A stretch of DNA of 58,131 bases from Ruminococcus sp. (GTDB taxonomy: Bacteria > Bacillota > Clostridia > Oscillospirales > Ruminococcaceae), in NCBI GenBank assembly GCA_017534835.1, contig JAFXVT010000009.1, positions 1 to 58,131 of the forward strand, in the 5' to 3' direction. Position numbers and translations under genes: made by a program. The notes under the pieces were generated by a model. It had not been told where the DNA came from. It made no database searches and worked only from the letters and a program-made list of their open reading frames with translations. Shown here in pieces: positions 22,249 to 30,763 of the stretch. Positions within the stretch are counted from its first letter, which is position 1; each line of letters begins with the position of its first letter.

Positions 22249-23016
22249 ATGAAGGGTAAGATCACTGCAATACTGGTCTGCACAGCCGCGTCACTCGTGC
22301 TCGCGTCGTGCGGAGGGAAGGAGGAGTCGTCAGCTCGTCCTATCCAGACAGAGCCGGCTGCTTCCACGAGCGCGGCTGCTCAGGTGACGACTGCTGCGAC
22401 CACCACCAAGCCCGCTGTTCAGCCCGTGACTCACGAGCGTCACGACTACGAGGACGGAGTTCTCATAGGACGCTGGGAGGGCGCCGACGCCGACATCGAG
22501 TTCAAGGAGAACGGGCTTGTATCGCTCGAATACGATATTTCTGAGATGATGATGATAAATGATGACGGAACATTTATGCTCAGCGGCGATACGTACTCGC
22601 AGGAATACGTGAGCTATGACGGAACTACGCTGACAGTGCTCACAAAGCCGGAGGAGGGCGAGGAGCAGACCGAGCTCATAAAGCTTGTCAGGAAGGGCGA
22701 TCCCGACCCCGTAAGCTATGACGGCATCTACTCCATCGACAACGATTACCTGAAGGAAAGACTCGCCGGAGTTCTCTCGGGCGATGAGGTCGCGGATCTC
22801 GATGTCGAGATGAAGATAAAAAATGGGAACTTCATTATCTATCTTGAGGATTTCTGTGAATATACGCAGAACGGCGATGTTCTTGAGCTCTCTGTCGGCG
22901 ACGAGGCAGGAGAGCTTGCAGAGGAGCTCGGAGATACGACCTTCGTGCTCGATGATGACAAGTGCGTCATCTACAATTCCAACGGTATAACCGAGAAGTT
23001 CTGGAAAGCAGACTAA
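22249..23016 (+). CDS. secreted lipoprotein of unknown function (second of a tandem pair)
   Basis: The 255-residue product has a signal with lipobox VLASC (Cys about 20). An Ala/Thr/Pro linker to about residue 65 presumably spans the wall. An acidic domain follows, homologous in layout to the preceding gene, with blocks IGRWEGADADIEFKENG and YDGIYSIDNDYLKERL. The start is ATG 22249, 5 nt after AGAGGAAG. A frame start at 22234 overlaps the upstream stop but has no site. The TAA stop is the first part of the flank of the palindromic element (copy 2), so the insertion abuts or defined the C-terminus. Confidence 0.8.
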   Translation: MKGKITAILVCTAASLVLASCGGKEESSARPIQTEPAASTSAAAQVTTAATTTKPAVQPVTHERHDYEDGVLIGRWEGADADIEFKENGLVSLEYDISEMMMINDDGTFMLSGDTYSQEYVSYDGTTLTVLTKPEEGEEQTELIKLVRKGDPDPVSYDGIYSIDNDYLKERLAGVLSGDEVADLDVEMKIKNGNFIIYLEDFCEYTQNGDVLELSVGDEAGELAEELGDTTFVLDDDKCVIYNSNGITEKFWKAD

Positions 23017-23193
23017 AGGCAACACCGCGCAAAGCCCGCCTGACGGCTTTGCACTGAATCTGCCGGGATATTTTCCGTCATCTTGCACAGAAATCCCTTG
23101 ACATACGAAAGTATGCCTGCGGTCTTTCTATACAATCTGACGAAAAATCTCACTGCGCATCTTCAGCACAATCTTTGTGCGGTATTGCCTAAA
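23014..23193 (-). mobile_element. palindromic MITE-like element, copy 2
   Basis: The core is 23018-23189. The left end is GGCAACACCGCGCAAAG and the right end is CTTTGTGCGGTATTGCC, which are inverted copies of each other. The interior is clearly the reverse complement of copy 1 (shared words CATCTTGCACAGAAAT, TTGACATAC, CAATCTGACGAAAAATCT). TAAA flanks both ends (23014-23017 and 23190-23193) and may be a 4-bp target duplication. The left TAAA contains the stop codon of the lipoprotein gene. It encodes no protein. Confidence 0.8.
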
Positions 23194-23197
23194 AAAC

Positions 23198-23228
23198 AAG
23201 CGCTCCCGTGATGTTCACGGAAGCGCTT
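23198..23228 (-). terminator. terminator of the O-antigen-ligase-like gene
   Basis: AAGCGCTcCCGTGA pairs with TTCACGGaAGCGCTT. On the minus strand it is followed by GTTTTTTA. Confidence 0.85.
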
Positions 23229-23236
23229 TTCTGTTA

Positions 23237-24724
23237 TTACTTGTTTTTCTTTTTCGGCTGTGACGTTTTGCTCTCGTCCTTCTTGTCCGAAGCTTCCTCA
23301 GCCTTCGGAGCAGGTGCGGACAACTGTGCTATACAGCAGCCTGCGACAGTCCAGAACACCGGTGCGAACGAGGTGTTGCTGCATCCGATGAGGAATATCA
23401 GCACGCCGCCGGCTGTGAGTATGAACATACACTTCTGCGTAAGGCTGCCGGTCTTTGTCCTCTTCCAGCCGATGAGCAGTACAGCTCCGAGCACCGCGAT
23501 GAGAGCGATGAGCGACGGGATACCGCGTGTTGCGGCTGTGTAGAGATATTCGTTGTAGACCTTGTCGAAGGTGCCCTTGTTGGCGATAACGATGTCGGAA
23601 ATGGGCGAATCCTCATTTGCACCGCTGCTGCCGAAGGTGTAGAGCTGCGGTATGACGAGCTGCTCGGGACCAGTGCCTGTCAGGGCATGAGCGCCGATTA
23701 TGTTCATCGTTTTACGGTTGAGCGTGTAGTAAACGTCATAGGTGTCGTCGATGTCGACATTTTTCAGGTCAGGCTCGCCGCTCGCCGAAATGCGGTAGTA
23801 TGAATCCGCAAACCAGAGGATACGTCCGTCATAGAGGCGATAGCTGTCGATATTGCCTATCAGACCTGCCTGCACGATAGCGAAAGCAGCTGCGGCAGGA
23901 ACTATGACCGCGAGCACAGAGGTGAGTGCGAGCTTCTTTGCCTTGAAGGCGAACACCGCGATAATTGCGGCGGCAACGGCGAATACAGCTCCGCAGATAC
24001 CGATGAAGGAGTATGTGAACATTATCGTGAAGGAGCATATGCAAGCCGTGATGATGAAGAATATCCTCTCAGCGGTCTTCTTCGATGAAACTGCCGTTAT
24101 GAGTGATGCAGTGATAACGAGCGTGAGCACCATTGCGAGGAAGAGCGGCGACTGTGATATACCCGAAGCCGCATTTGCCTGTATCTCGATAGAGATCATA
24201 CGGAAGTTGCTGAGCTTGCCGGAGAATATCTGAACAAGCCCGAAGCCGGAGTTGACGAGTCCGAGGACCGCAAGACCGTAAACGATGGTTTTCAGCGCCT
24301 TTTCACGCCTTATCGAAGCCGCTGTCACGAAGAAGCAGAAGTAGAAGATGATCGCGAGGAGACCTTCGCCTCTGCCGTTGTAGCCGTAGAAGGAGATGCC
24401 CTTATCGTAGGAATCAACGAGCGAAACAACGCCCCACAGGAGCATTGCCGCGAATGCACAGACCGGGAAGATGAGCTTTCCCGAGACGTACTTCTTGATG
24501 AAGGCGATGAGCGCGAGTATCATGCATATAACGCCGCCTATCGCAAGTCCTGCTGATGTTATCTCGTAATACGAATCGTGCATTACGAGCGGAACGATAG
24601 TCGCGAGCGATGATGTGAACATCGCGGCGAGAAGTCCTATCGAAGCAAACTTTGAATACTGCTCCTCGGTCATATTCAGAATGAAGTTTGATTTATCGCT
24701 TGTGTTGAACAGTTGTTTAGCCAT
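23237..24724 (-). CDS. O-antigen ligase / Wzy-like polytopic membrane protein
   Basis: The 495-residue membrane protein has about twelve hydrophobic helices and a large extracytoplasmic loop (about residues 300-400). That loop holds IIGAHALTGTGPEQL and KGTFDKVYNEYLYTAATRGI, the GTGPE/HNEYL-type loop of O-antigen ligase and Wzy polymerases. Such enzymes join or transfer polysaccharide from an undecaprenyl carrier. In a Gram-positive the likely target is a wall or capsular polymer, or glycosylation of secreted proteins. The C-terminus is a Lys/Ser/Glu tail. The start is ATG 24724 with AAAGGAAAGG upstream, 21 nt after the metalloprotease stop, so the two are probably co-transcribed. Its substrate is unknown. 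Confidence 0.8.
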   Translation of the reverse strand: MAKQLFNTSDKSNFILNMTEEQYSKFASIGLLAAMFTSSLATIVPLVMHDSYYEITSAGLAIGGVICMILALIAFIKKYVSGKLIFPVCAFAAMLLWGVVSLVDSYDKGISFYGYNGRGEGLLAIIFYFCFFVTAASIRREKALKTIVYGLAVLGLVNSGFGLVQIFSGKLSNFRMISIEIQANAASGISQSPLFLAMVLTLVITASLITAVSSKKTAERIFFIITACICSFTIMFTYSFIGICGAVFAVAAAIIAVFAFKAKKLALTSVLAVIVPAAAAFAIVQAGLIGNIDSYRLYDGRILWFADSYYRISASGEPDLKNVDIDDTYDVYYTLNRKTMNIIGAHALTGTGPEQLVIPQLYTFGSSGANEDSPISDIVIANKGTFDKVYNEYLYTAATRGIPSLIALIAVLGAVLLIGWKRTKTGSLTQKCMFILTAGGVLIFLIGCSNTSFAPVFWTVAGCCIAQLSAPAPKAEEASDKKDESKTSQPKKKNK

Positions 24725-24745
24725 AGCTGTGACCTTTCCTTTTGA

Positions 24746-26407
24746 TTAGTTTGCCCTGACGGTGATGATATAGGTATCATCTGCACCCTTTTGCACTGAG
24801 ACTGATGTGCCGGAGTCGACTGTCAGACCGCCGTTCCCGTCATACCACATATATCCGGGCGTACTGCTGTTGATGACAGCGCCGTCGCGGAAGAGGTTGT
24901 CTGTTTTGTCATTGCCCTCGTTTACAAGGCGAATGAAGCGCTTGCCGCGGTTGTAATCGGTAGCCGCGTCGTTTCCGCTCTTGTAGAGGAAGGACGGATA
25001 GGTGCGATTGTCGTTGAGAGTAGCCTCGACGTGGAAAATACGCACGCCGCTCCCTGTCGATTTCCACCACAGGTCGGCAAGGCGTCTGTTGTTGTTGTCA
25101 AGTGAGGTATACTCAATGATGAAGAATTCCGAGCGGTATTTGTCAGCGAGCGTACCGCACGGGATGATGACGCAGTTTCCGTCGTCAGTCTCGCTGTTGC
25201 GGAGGGTGAATACATGTTCTCCCTGCGAGCTGTCGAAAATGCTCACCTGATCCTCTCTGTACCAGCCGAGCATCAGCTTTGAAGCTGCACCGAAATCGCC
25301 GACGGCATCGTCCATCATCTCGAATCCGCCTGAGCCGTGGAAGCCCTGAAAATCATCAACGTTGTAGAAGTAATAGTCGGGGAGCCCCATATTGTGTCCG
25401 AATTCGTGTGAATAGGTGGTTACGAACGAGCTGAAGCTGCCCTTTGATTCGATCGTGGTGTTTCCTACGGTGACGTGACCGATCTTCATACCGTCCGGCT
25501 TATAGCTGTGATCGCCACCGTATACGCCGGAGGTCGGCCACCAGTTGCTGTCTCCTGCGACGTCAGGGACGATTATCATTATCGCGTCTATCGTGCCGTC
25601 GTTATCGCCGTCGTAGTCGCTGTAATTTATCTGGTCGTCAAATGCAGCGAGCACCTCATTGATGACAGCGATGTGGAACTTGTCGCCCTCATAATTTGAA
25701 ATGGGGAGCTTTGCGGAGTATTCGTAAGCCTTTCCGCTCAGGTGCATCGCACCCTTTGATGAGCGCTCGTAGAAAGCGGAGATGCTCTCAAGCGGATAAT
25801 GTGGGTTCGAGGCGTCAGCCGGAGCGAACATTGCTTCCTCTATCTCTTCTGTGGAAGCTGAGTAGCTGAATTTGCAGTCCGGGAAATCGACCTTGAAAAC
25901 AACAGCTCTTCCCTCGCCCTGAGAGGGGAGAGAGCCGTAGAGGTCGTATATCGGAGCCGAGATATAATCGGGCTTTTCGATCTCGGGCTCATACCAGCGG
26001 TAGACGAGCTCAGCATTTTCGTCCGGCTCGATCACTATTTTCCGCAGAGCGACAAGGTCGTATGTATCTATAACGCCGTCCTTATCTATGTCTGCGAGCT
26101 GGAGGTATTTGACTCCGCTTCTGATGTCGTCGTTTGTGAGGCTCGTTATCTGGCTGCGCACACCTGTGAGGTAATAGGCACCGTCCATATCGTAGACGCC
26201 GCTCTCCGGGATACCCGACGAACCGAGCACGAAGCGTGTGAGGATAACGAGGTCGCCTACGTTGAATTTGCTGTCACCGTTCAGGTCGCCGATATAGCCT
26301 ATCTTCTTCCAGTCCGCGGAAGCAGACATCGAAGCCGGCACAGCGAGGGACACGGCAGCACCCGCGGAAAGAAGTGCGGCGGCAGCTCTTTTAAGTATTT
26401 TTTCCAT
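24746..26407 (-). CDS. dockerin-bearing M6-like zinc metalloprotease
   Basis: This secreted 553-residue protein has a signal peptide (MEKILKRAAAALLSAGAAVS, cleavage near ASA). Next comes an N-terminal type I dockerin (about 40-120) with two calcium loops, DLNGDSKFNVGD and DIDKDGVIDTYD. A catalytic domain follows, with HEFGHNMGLPDYY near residue 334, the HExxHxxGxxD zinc motif of M6/immune-inhibitor-A-type peptidases. The dockerin should plug the enzyme into a cohesin scaffold, so it would be a protease held on the cellulosome. The start is ATG 26407 with AGGAG 7 nt upstream. The frame stays open for about 480 nt further into rny, but that is out of frame with rny and has no site. It sits behind the rny terminator and ahead of the O-antigen-ligase-like gene. 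Confidence 0.9.
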   Translation of the reverse strand: MEKILKRAAAALLSAGAAVSLAVPASMSASADWKKIGYIGDLNGDSKFNVGDLVILTRFVLGSSGIPESGVYDMDGAYYLTGVRSQITSLTNDDIRSGVKYLQLADIDKDGVIDTYDLVALRKIVIEPDENAELVYRWYEPEIEKPDYISAPIYDLYGSLPSQGEGRAVVFKVDFPDCKFSYSASTEEIEEAMFAPADASNPHYPLESISAFYERSSKGAMHLSGKAYEYSAKLPISNYEGDKFHIAVINEVLAAFDDQINYSDYDGDNDGTIDAIMIIVPDVAGDSNWWPTSGVYGGDHSYKPDGMKIGHVTVGNTTIESKGSFSSFVTTYSHEFGHNMGLPDYYFYNVDDFQGFHGSGGFEMMDDAVGDFGAASKLMLGWYREDQVSIFDSSQGEHVFTLRNSETDDGNCVIIPCGTLADKYRSEFFIIEYTSLDNNNRRLADLWWKSTGSGVRIFHVEATLNDNRTYPSFLYKSGNDAATDYNRGKRFIRLVNEGNDKTDNLFRDGAVINSSTPGYMWYDGNGGLTVDSGTSVSVQKGADDTYIITVRAN

Positions 26408-26451
26408 TTTATCAGCTCCTTTGGCGAACGCGGATGTGGAAGGTACAAAAA

Positions 26452-26478
26452 AGCTGCGGACGATACCGTCCGCAGCTG
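26452..26478 (-). terminator. terminator of rny
   Basis: AGCTGCGGACG-ata-CCGTCCGCAGCT stem (26452-26477); on the minus strand it is followed by TTTTTTGTA. Confidence 0.9.
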
Positions 26479-26483
26479 ACCGT

Positions 26484-28061
26484 TTATTTTGCGTAGTCGG
26501 AAACCCTGCTTTCGCGAATGAGGTTGACCTTGATCTGACCGGGATAATCCATCTCAGTTTCGATCTGCTGGGCGATCTGTCTTGCGACGAGCACCATTTT
26601 CTCGTCGTTGATGACTTCCGGAACGACCATGATCCTGACCTCGCGTCCTGCCTGAACTGCGAAGCACTTATCGACGCCCTCGTAGGAGGTGCATATCTCT
26701 TCAAGCTTCTGGAGACGCTTGATGTAGCTTTCATAGTTCTCGCTTCTTGCGGCAGGTCTTGCAGCGGAAATAGCGTCGGCAGCCTGAACGATGCAGGCGA
26801 TGACTGTTCTCGGCTCAACATCGTTGTGGTGAGCTTCGACAGCGTGTATAACAACGGGATTCTCGTTGTATTTTTTACATACGTCAACGCCTATCTGGAC
26901 GTGTGAGCCTTCGATCTCGGAGGTAAGAGCCTTACCTATGTCGTGGAGAAGACCTGCGCGTCTTGCCATATTAGCGTCAACGCCGAGCTCAGAGGCGAGA
27001 ACGCCGCAGAGCTGTGCGACCTCGATAGAGTGGTCAAGGACGTTCTGTCTGTAGCTTGTACGGAACTTGAGACGTCCGAGGAGCTTGATGAGCTCGTGGT
27101 TGAGACCGTGAACATTGGTCTCGATGACAGCTCGTTCACCCTCCTGCTTGATGCGGTGCTCGACCTCACGGCGAGCCTTGTCGACCATTTCCTCGATGCG
27201 TGTCGGGTGGATACGGCCGTCAGCGATGAGCTTTTCGAGGGCGATCCTTGCGACCTCGCGGCGTATCTGATCAAAACATGAAAGAGTGATCGCTTCGGGG
27301 GTGTCGTCGATGATGAGATCGACGCCTGTGAGAGTTTCGAGGGTCCGGATATTACGTCCTTCCCTGCCGATGATCCTACCCTTCATCTCATCATTGGGGA
27401 GCGGAACAACAGAGACAGCAGCCTCCGAGACCTGATCCGCAGCCACCTTTGCGATAGCGAGGGAGATGTAGCTTCTTGCTTTTTCGTTGCACTCGTCCTT
27501 GAGCTGCTGTTCATAAGCAGCGACCTTGACAGCCTTTTCGTGTACAAGGTCATCCTCGAGGGTCGAGAGGATGTATTCCTTTGCCTGATCCTTAGTGAAT
27601 TCAGAGATCCTCTCAAGAATATCCATCTGAGACTTCTTTATCTGCTCAGCCTCCTTGAGCTTTTCGTCGGCACTCTTTATCTTCTGGTTGAGAGTGTCCT
27701 CCTTCTTCTCAAGGTTGTCGGTCTTCTTATCGAGATTCTCTTCCTTCTGCTGCATACGTCTTTCCTGACGTGACAGTTCAGCTCTGCGATCCTTGATTTC
27801 CTTATCCGCCTCAGAGCGGAGCTTATGTATCTCATCCTTGGCTTCGATGAGGGCGCCTTTCTTCTTGCTGTCAGCGTCCTTCTCGGCGTCCTCGACGATC
27901 CTTGCAGCCTGCTGCTCGGCAGAGCCGACTATCGTCTCGGCATCGCGCTTGCGCTGTTCAACGCCGGCAGCCACACCTTTCTTGTAGGCGATGAGAGCGC
28001 CTACAGCTGCACCTGCGATGAGAGCGACAACGATGAGTATGATTGCGATTACAGGATCCAT
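26484..28061 (-). CDS. rny: ribonuclease Y
   Basis: RNase Y is the membrane-bound endoribonuclease that starts mRNA decay in Firmicutes. The 525-residue product has an N-terminal membrane helix ([20 protein letters not shown]), a long charged coiled coil (about 40-200), a KH RNA-binding domain with [15 protein letters not shown] (about 215), and an HD domain ([13 protein letters not shown] and HDIGKALT, about 345-375). I take ATG 28061 (MDPV), 11 nt after AAGGAGG. Two upstream in-frame ATGs overlap or precede that site. The promoter is about 280 nt upstream, so the mRNA has a long leader. The gene ends in a strong terminator. Confidence 0.97.
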   Translation of the reverse strand: MDPVIAIILIVVALIAGAAVGALIAYKKGVAAGVEQRKRDAETIVGSAEQQAARIVEDAEKDADSKKKGALIEAKDEIHKLRSEADKEIKDRRAELSRQERRMQQKEENLDKKTDNLEKKEDTLNQKIKSADEKLKEAEQIKKSQMDILERISEFTKDQAKEYILSTLEDDLVHEKAVKVAAYEQQLKDECNEKARSYISLAIAKVAADQVSEAAVSVVPLPNDEMKGRIIGREGRNIRTLETLTGVDLIIDDTPEAITLSCFDQIRREVARIALEKLIADGRIHPTRIEEMVDKARREVEHRIKQEGERAVIETNVHGLNHELIKLLGRLKFRTSYRQNVLDHSIEVAQLCGVLASELGVDANMARRAGLLHDIGKALTSEIEGSHVQIGVDVCKKYNENPVVIHAVEAHHNDVEPRTVIACIVQAADAISAARPAARSENYESYIKRLQKLEEICTSYEGVDKCFAVQAGREVRIMVVPEVINDEKMVLVARQIAQQIETEMDYPGQIKVNLIRESRVSDYAK

Positions 28062-28340
28062 ACAGTGCATTACCTCCTTTTTCATAAATTAGTTTGTATC
28101 ATAAAACCGTTACTACTTCAGGCGGTAAATGCCGCATTATTTTATTCATTTGTAAAATATATTGAAAGGGTACCGGATATACCGGGACCGCTCGAAAATA
28201 TTGGACATTCCGTCCGGCATTTTGTTCATATATTCATTAACTTCCGGGGGCAGTATATATTTTTATCTCCGCCGTCAGCATGATTTAAAACAAAGCTGCA
28301 ATTACTGCCAAAAAGTAATATTTCTGCAAATAAATACAAC
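28062..28340 (-). other. long 5' leader of rny with a possible upstream ORF
   Basis: The stretch between the rny promoter and start codon holds no conserved RNA that I recognise. It contains a 27-codon frame (28229-28146, beginning MNKMPDGMSNIFERS) and a hairpin formed by TGCCGGACGG/CCGTCCGGCA-like pairing near 28205-28220. The frame lacks a convincing ribosome site. A 280-nt leader on an RNase Y gene could serve self-limiting mRNA decay, but that is inference. Confidence 0.4.
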
Positions 28341-28346
28341 ATAGTT

Positions 28347-28375
28347 ATTATACACTTTTTTTGAGATTATGTCAA
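28347..28375 (-). promoter_or_regulatory. promoter of rny
   Basis: Minus strand: TTGACA (28370-28375), 17-nt spacer, TATAAT (28347-28352), full consensus. Confidence 0.85.
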
Positions 28376-28477
28376 TAGATTTTCCGTGATTTGTTACTAC
28401 TCTGCGAAAATTAAATCATAAAACTTGTGCGGAAAGCGTATTTTCAGATACGCAGGCGGATTTTTGTGAAAAAACAG

Positions 28478-28506
28478 TTGAATTTTAATAGGGTTTATGT
28501 TATACT
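28478..28506 (+). promoter_or_regulatory. promoter of the membrane protein / dehydrogenase / proBA unit
   Basis: TTGAAT (28478-28483), 17-nt spacer, TATACT (28501-28506). Confidence 0.65.
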
Positions 28507-28581
28507 ATAAGGAGCGTACTTTTTTCGTTAAATATATTTGTCAATATTTGTCCGCTTCTGATGCGGAGATCGGAGATAAAA

Positions 28582-28977
28582 ATGCTTGATCCAAGAATAC
28601 TTTCAACAATGGCAGAGTCAGAGATAGAGAACCCTAACCTGTTCCCTTTCCCGTTCGGGATGCACATCACATTCGCGGTCATCGGTCTGCTCTTCTTCAT
28701 ATACCGCTTCATCACTGACAAGAAGCCGTATCAGCTGATATTTGCATTCGCGATACCGTTCTCGCTCACACTCTGGCTTTCCGACAGCAGAGCGTGGTTC
28801 TATACGCTCGGCGCTGTTGAAGCTGTGCTCGTTATCGGCGCATTCATCACGACCTTCATCTTCAAGGATAAGCCCGCGGAGAAGCCGGCAGAGACAGTAA
28901 AGACTGCGGAAAAGGCTGCTGAGGAGGTGTCTGAGGCTGCTGCCGAGGACAGCGACGAGCAGAGCGAAGAGGAGTAA
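28582..28977 (+). CDS. small membrane protein with acidic tail, unknown function
   Basis: The 131-residue protein has a short N-terminus, three hydrophobic helices (about residues 28-45, 52-68 and 75-95) and an Ala/Glu/Lys-rich C-terminal tail ending in EEE. Start ATG 28582 (MLDPRI) lies 7 nt after GATCGGAG. It is followed after only 3 nt by the dehydrogenase gene, whose ribosome site GAGGAG overlaps its own last codons. The two are therefore surely one transcript. No family is recognised, and the neighbours (a dehydrogenase and proline synthesis) do not point to a role. Confidence 0.75.
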   Translation: MLDPRILSTMAESEIENPNLFPFPFGMHITFAVIGLLFFIYRFITDKKPYQLIFAFAIPFSLTLWLSDSRAWFYTLGAVEAVLVIGAFITTFIFKDKPAEKPAETVKTAEKAAEEVSEAAAEDSDEQSEEE

Positions 28978-28980
28978 TAT

Positions 28981-29931
28981 ATGAAATTAGCAGTTCTCGA
29001 CTGGTATACAGTAAGCGTAAGCGGTGATATTTCCACATCTGCGCTCGAACAGTTCGGCGATGTGGATGTGATCCCGCTCACGAAGCCGGAGGAGACCGCC
29101 GCCAACATCGGTGATGCGGACATCGTCCTCTGCAACAAGGTGCTCATCACAAAGGAAGTTATGGACGCCTGCCCGAATATAAAATACATCGGTCTGTTCG
29201 CGACCGGCTACAATAACGTCGATGTAGCGTATGCCGCACAGAAGGGGATAACGGTCTGCAATGCCGGACAGTATTCCACAAATGCCGTTGCACAGCAGGT
29301 GTTTGCGTACATACTTGACAGATACAGCTGTATCCGCGATTACGATAATGCCGTAAAGAACGGCGAATGGGAGCGCTCTCCGGCGTTCTCGTACTTCCCG
29401 ATACCGACTGCCGAGCTCGCCGGTCAGACTCTTGCGATAGTCGGCTACGGCTCGATAGGCAGACGTGTTGCCGAGATAGGCGCGGCGTTCGGTATGAACA
29501 TCGTCATCAGCACAAGGACAAAGCCGGCGGATTGCCCGTATGAGGTGACTGACATCAGGACAGCCGCTTCAAAGGCAGATGTTATCACGTTCCACTGTCC
29601 GCTCACAGAGCAGACGAAGGGACTCGTCAACAGCGAGCTCCTCGGTGTGATGAAGCCGACGGCGACACTTATCAACACATCGCGCGGACCTGTGGTGAAC
29701 GAGGCTGACCTCGCACAGGCTCTCAACAGCGGCACTATCGCCGCCGCATACGTCGATGTCCTCGAAAAGGAGCCGATGTCGCCGGATACACCGCTGAAAA
29801 ATGCGAAAAACCTGAAGATAACGCCCCATACCGCATGGGCGGCATTTGAGACGAGAAAGCGCCTTGTCGACATCGTGTGCGATAATATACGCGCATGGCA
29901 GAGCGGCGCTCCGAAGAATAAAGTCAACTGA
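28981..29931 (+). CDS. D-2-hydroxyacid dehydrogenase (NAD-dependent)
   Basis: The 316-residue enzyme belongs to the D-isomer-specific 2-hydroxyacid dehydrogenases, which interconvert 2-oxoacids and D-hydroxyacids such as hydroxypyruvate/glycerate. The nucleotide-binding domain has GYGSIGRRVAEIGAAFGMNI (about 148). Catalytic residues are in INTSRGPVVNEADLAQAL (Arg about 233), the glutamate in DVLEKEP (about 262) and the histidine in ITPHTAWAAFETR (about 281). Sequence alone does not tell glycerate dehydrogenase from related activities. It sits 12 nt before proB, and the cluster of small gaps makes a four-gene operon likely. Confidence 0.92.
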   Translation: MKLAVLDWYTVSVSGDISTSALEQFGDVDVIPLTKPEETAANIGDADIVLCNKVLITKEVMDACPNIKYIGLFATGYNNVDVAYAAQKGITVCNAGQYSTNAVAQQVFAYILDRYSCIRDYDNAVKNGEWERSPAFSYFPIPTAELAGQTLAIVGYGSIGRRVAEIGAAFGMNIVISTRTKPADCPYEVTDIRTAASKADVITFHCPLTEQTKGLVNSELLGVMKPTATLINTSRGPVVNEADLAQALNSGTIAAAYVDVLEKEPMSPDTPLKNAKNLKITPHTAWAAFETRKRLVDIVCDNIRAWQSGAPKNKVN

Positions 29932-29943
29932 AGGAACCATTCT

Positions 29944-30738
29944 ATGAGAAATATTTCCGATAAAAAGAGAATAGTAATAAAGCTGGGCACCTCTACGCTC
30001 GCCCACAAGACCGGAAAGCTCAATATCCGCCGTATGACGAACCTCGTCAGGGTCATATCCGACCTCCACAACGCCGGACGCGAGATAATCATGGTCTCAT
30101 CGGGAGCTGTTGGGCTCGGTGCTGGAAAGCTCGGTCTGCCGGAGAAGCCGAAGCAGACCAATATCAAGCAGGCTGTCGCAGCTATCGGACAGTGCGAGCT
30201 TATGCACGTTTATGACGATATGTTCGCGAAATACAGCGTGACTGTCGCACAGATACTGCTCACAAAGGCAATAATCGACAACCCCAACCACTGCGCGAAC
30301 TTCAAGACGGCAGTCGAGACTCTCGTGGGTATGGGCGTTATCCCGATAGTGAACGAGAACGACACTATCGCTATAGATGAGCTCGAGCTCGAGATAGGCG
30401 AGAACGATTCGCTCTCCGCGCTCGTTGCGGAGCTCTCGGGAGCTGACCTGCTGCTGATACTCTCCGACATAGACGGACTCTACACCGACGATCCGCGCAC
30501 GAACCCCGATGCGGAGCCGATAAGCATCGTCGAGGAGATAACTCCCGAGATAGAGGGAGTTGCAGGCGGCGCAGGCACAAGTCTCGGGACAGGTGGTATG
30601 TCCACGAAGATAAATGCCGCAAAGATAGCGACGGAAGCCGGCATAGATATGGTCATTATGAACGGCAGAGACCCCGAAAAGCTCTACGACCTCTTCGAGG
30701 ACAAGGAGATAGGTACCATTTTTAAAGCTAAGAAATAA
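29944..30738 (+). CDS. proB: glutamate 5-kinase
   Basis: ProB phosphorylates glutamate, the first step of proline synthesis. The 264-residue protein is the short form: an amino-acid-kinase domain (VIKLGTSTLAHKTGKL, VSSGAVGLGAGKLGLP, NENDTIAIDELE, LSDIDGLYTDDP, GTGGMSTKINAAKIA) without the C-terminal PUA domain found in the longer enzymes of many bacteria. The start is ATG 29944 with GAAGGAAC upstream. proA follows after 25 nt, so phosphoglutamate passes to an enzyme made from the same mRNA. Confidence 0.96.
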   Translation: MRNISDKKRIVIKLGTSTLAHKTGKLNIRRMTNLVRVISDLHNAGREIIMVSSGAVGLGAGKLGLPEKPKQTNIKQAVAAIGQCELMHVYDDMFAKYSVTVAQILLTKAIIDNPNHCANFKTAVETLVGMGVIPIVNENDTIAIDELELEIGENDSLSALVAELSGADLLLILSDIDGLYTDDPRTNPDAEPISIVEEITPEIEGVAGGAGTSLGTGGMSTKINAAKIATEAGIDMVIMNGRDPEKLYDLFEDKEIGTIFKAKK

Positions 30739-30763
30739 CAGATATATCAACTGAGGTGATATT

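Noticed and set aside
26408-26887. N-terminal extension of the metalloprotease by 160 codons into rny
   Set aside because: The extension overlaps rny out of frame and reads as low-complexity Ser/Arg. The ATG at 26407 has a good ribosome site and opens a signal peptide.
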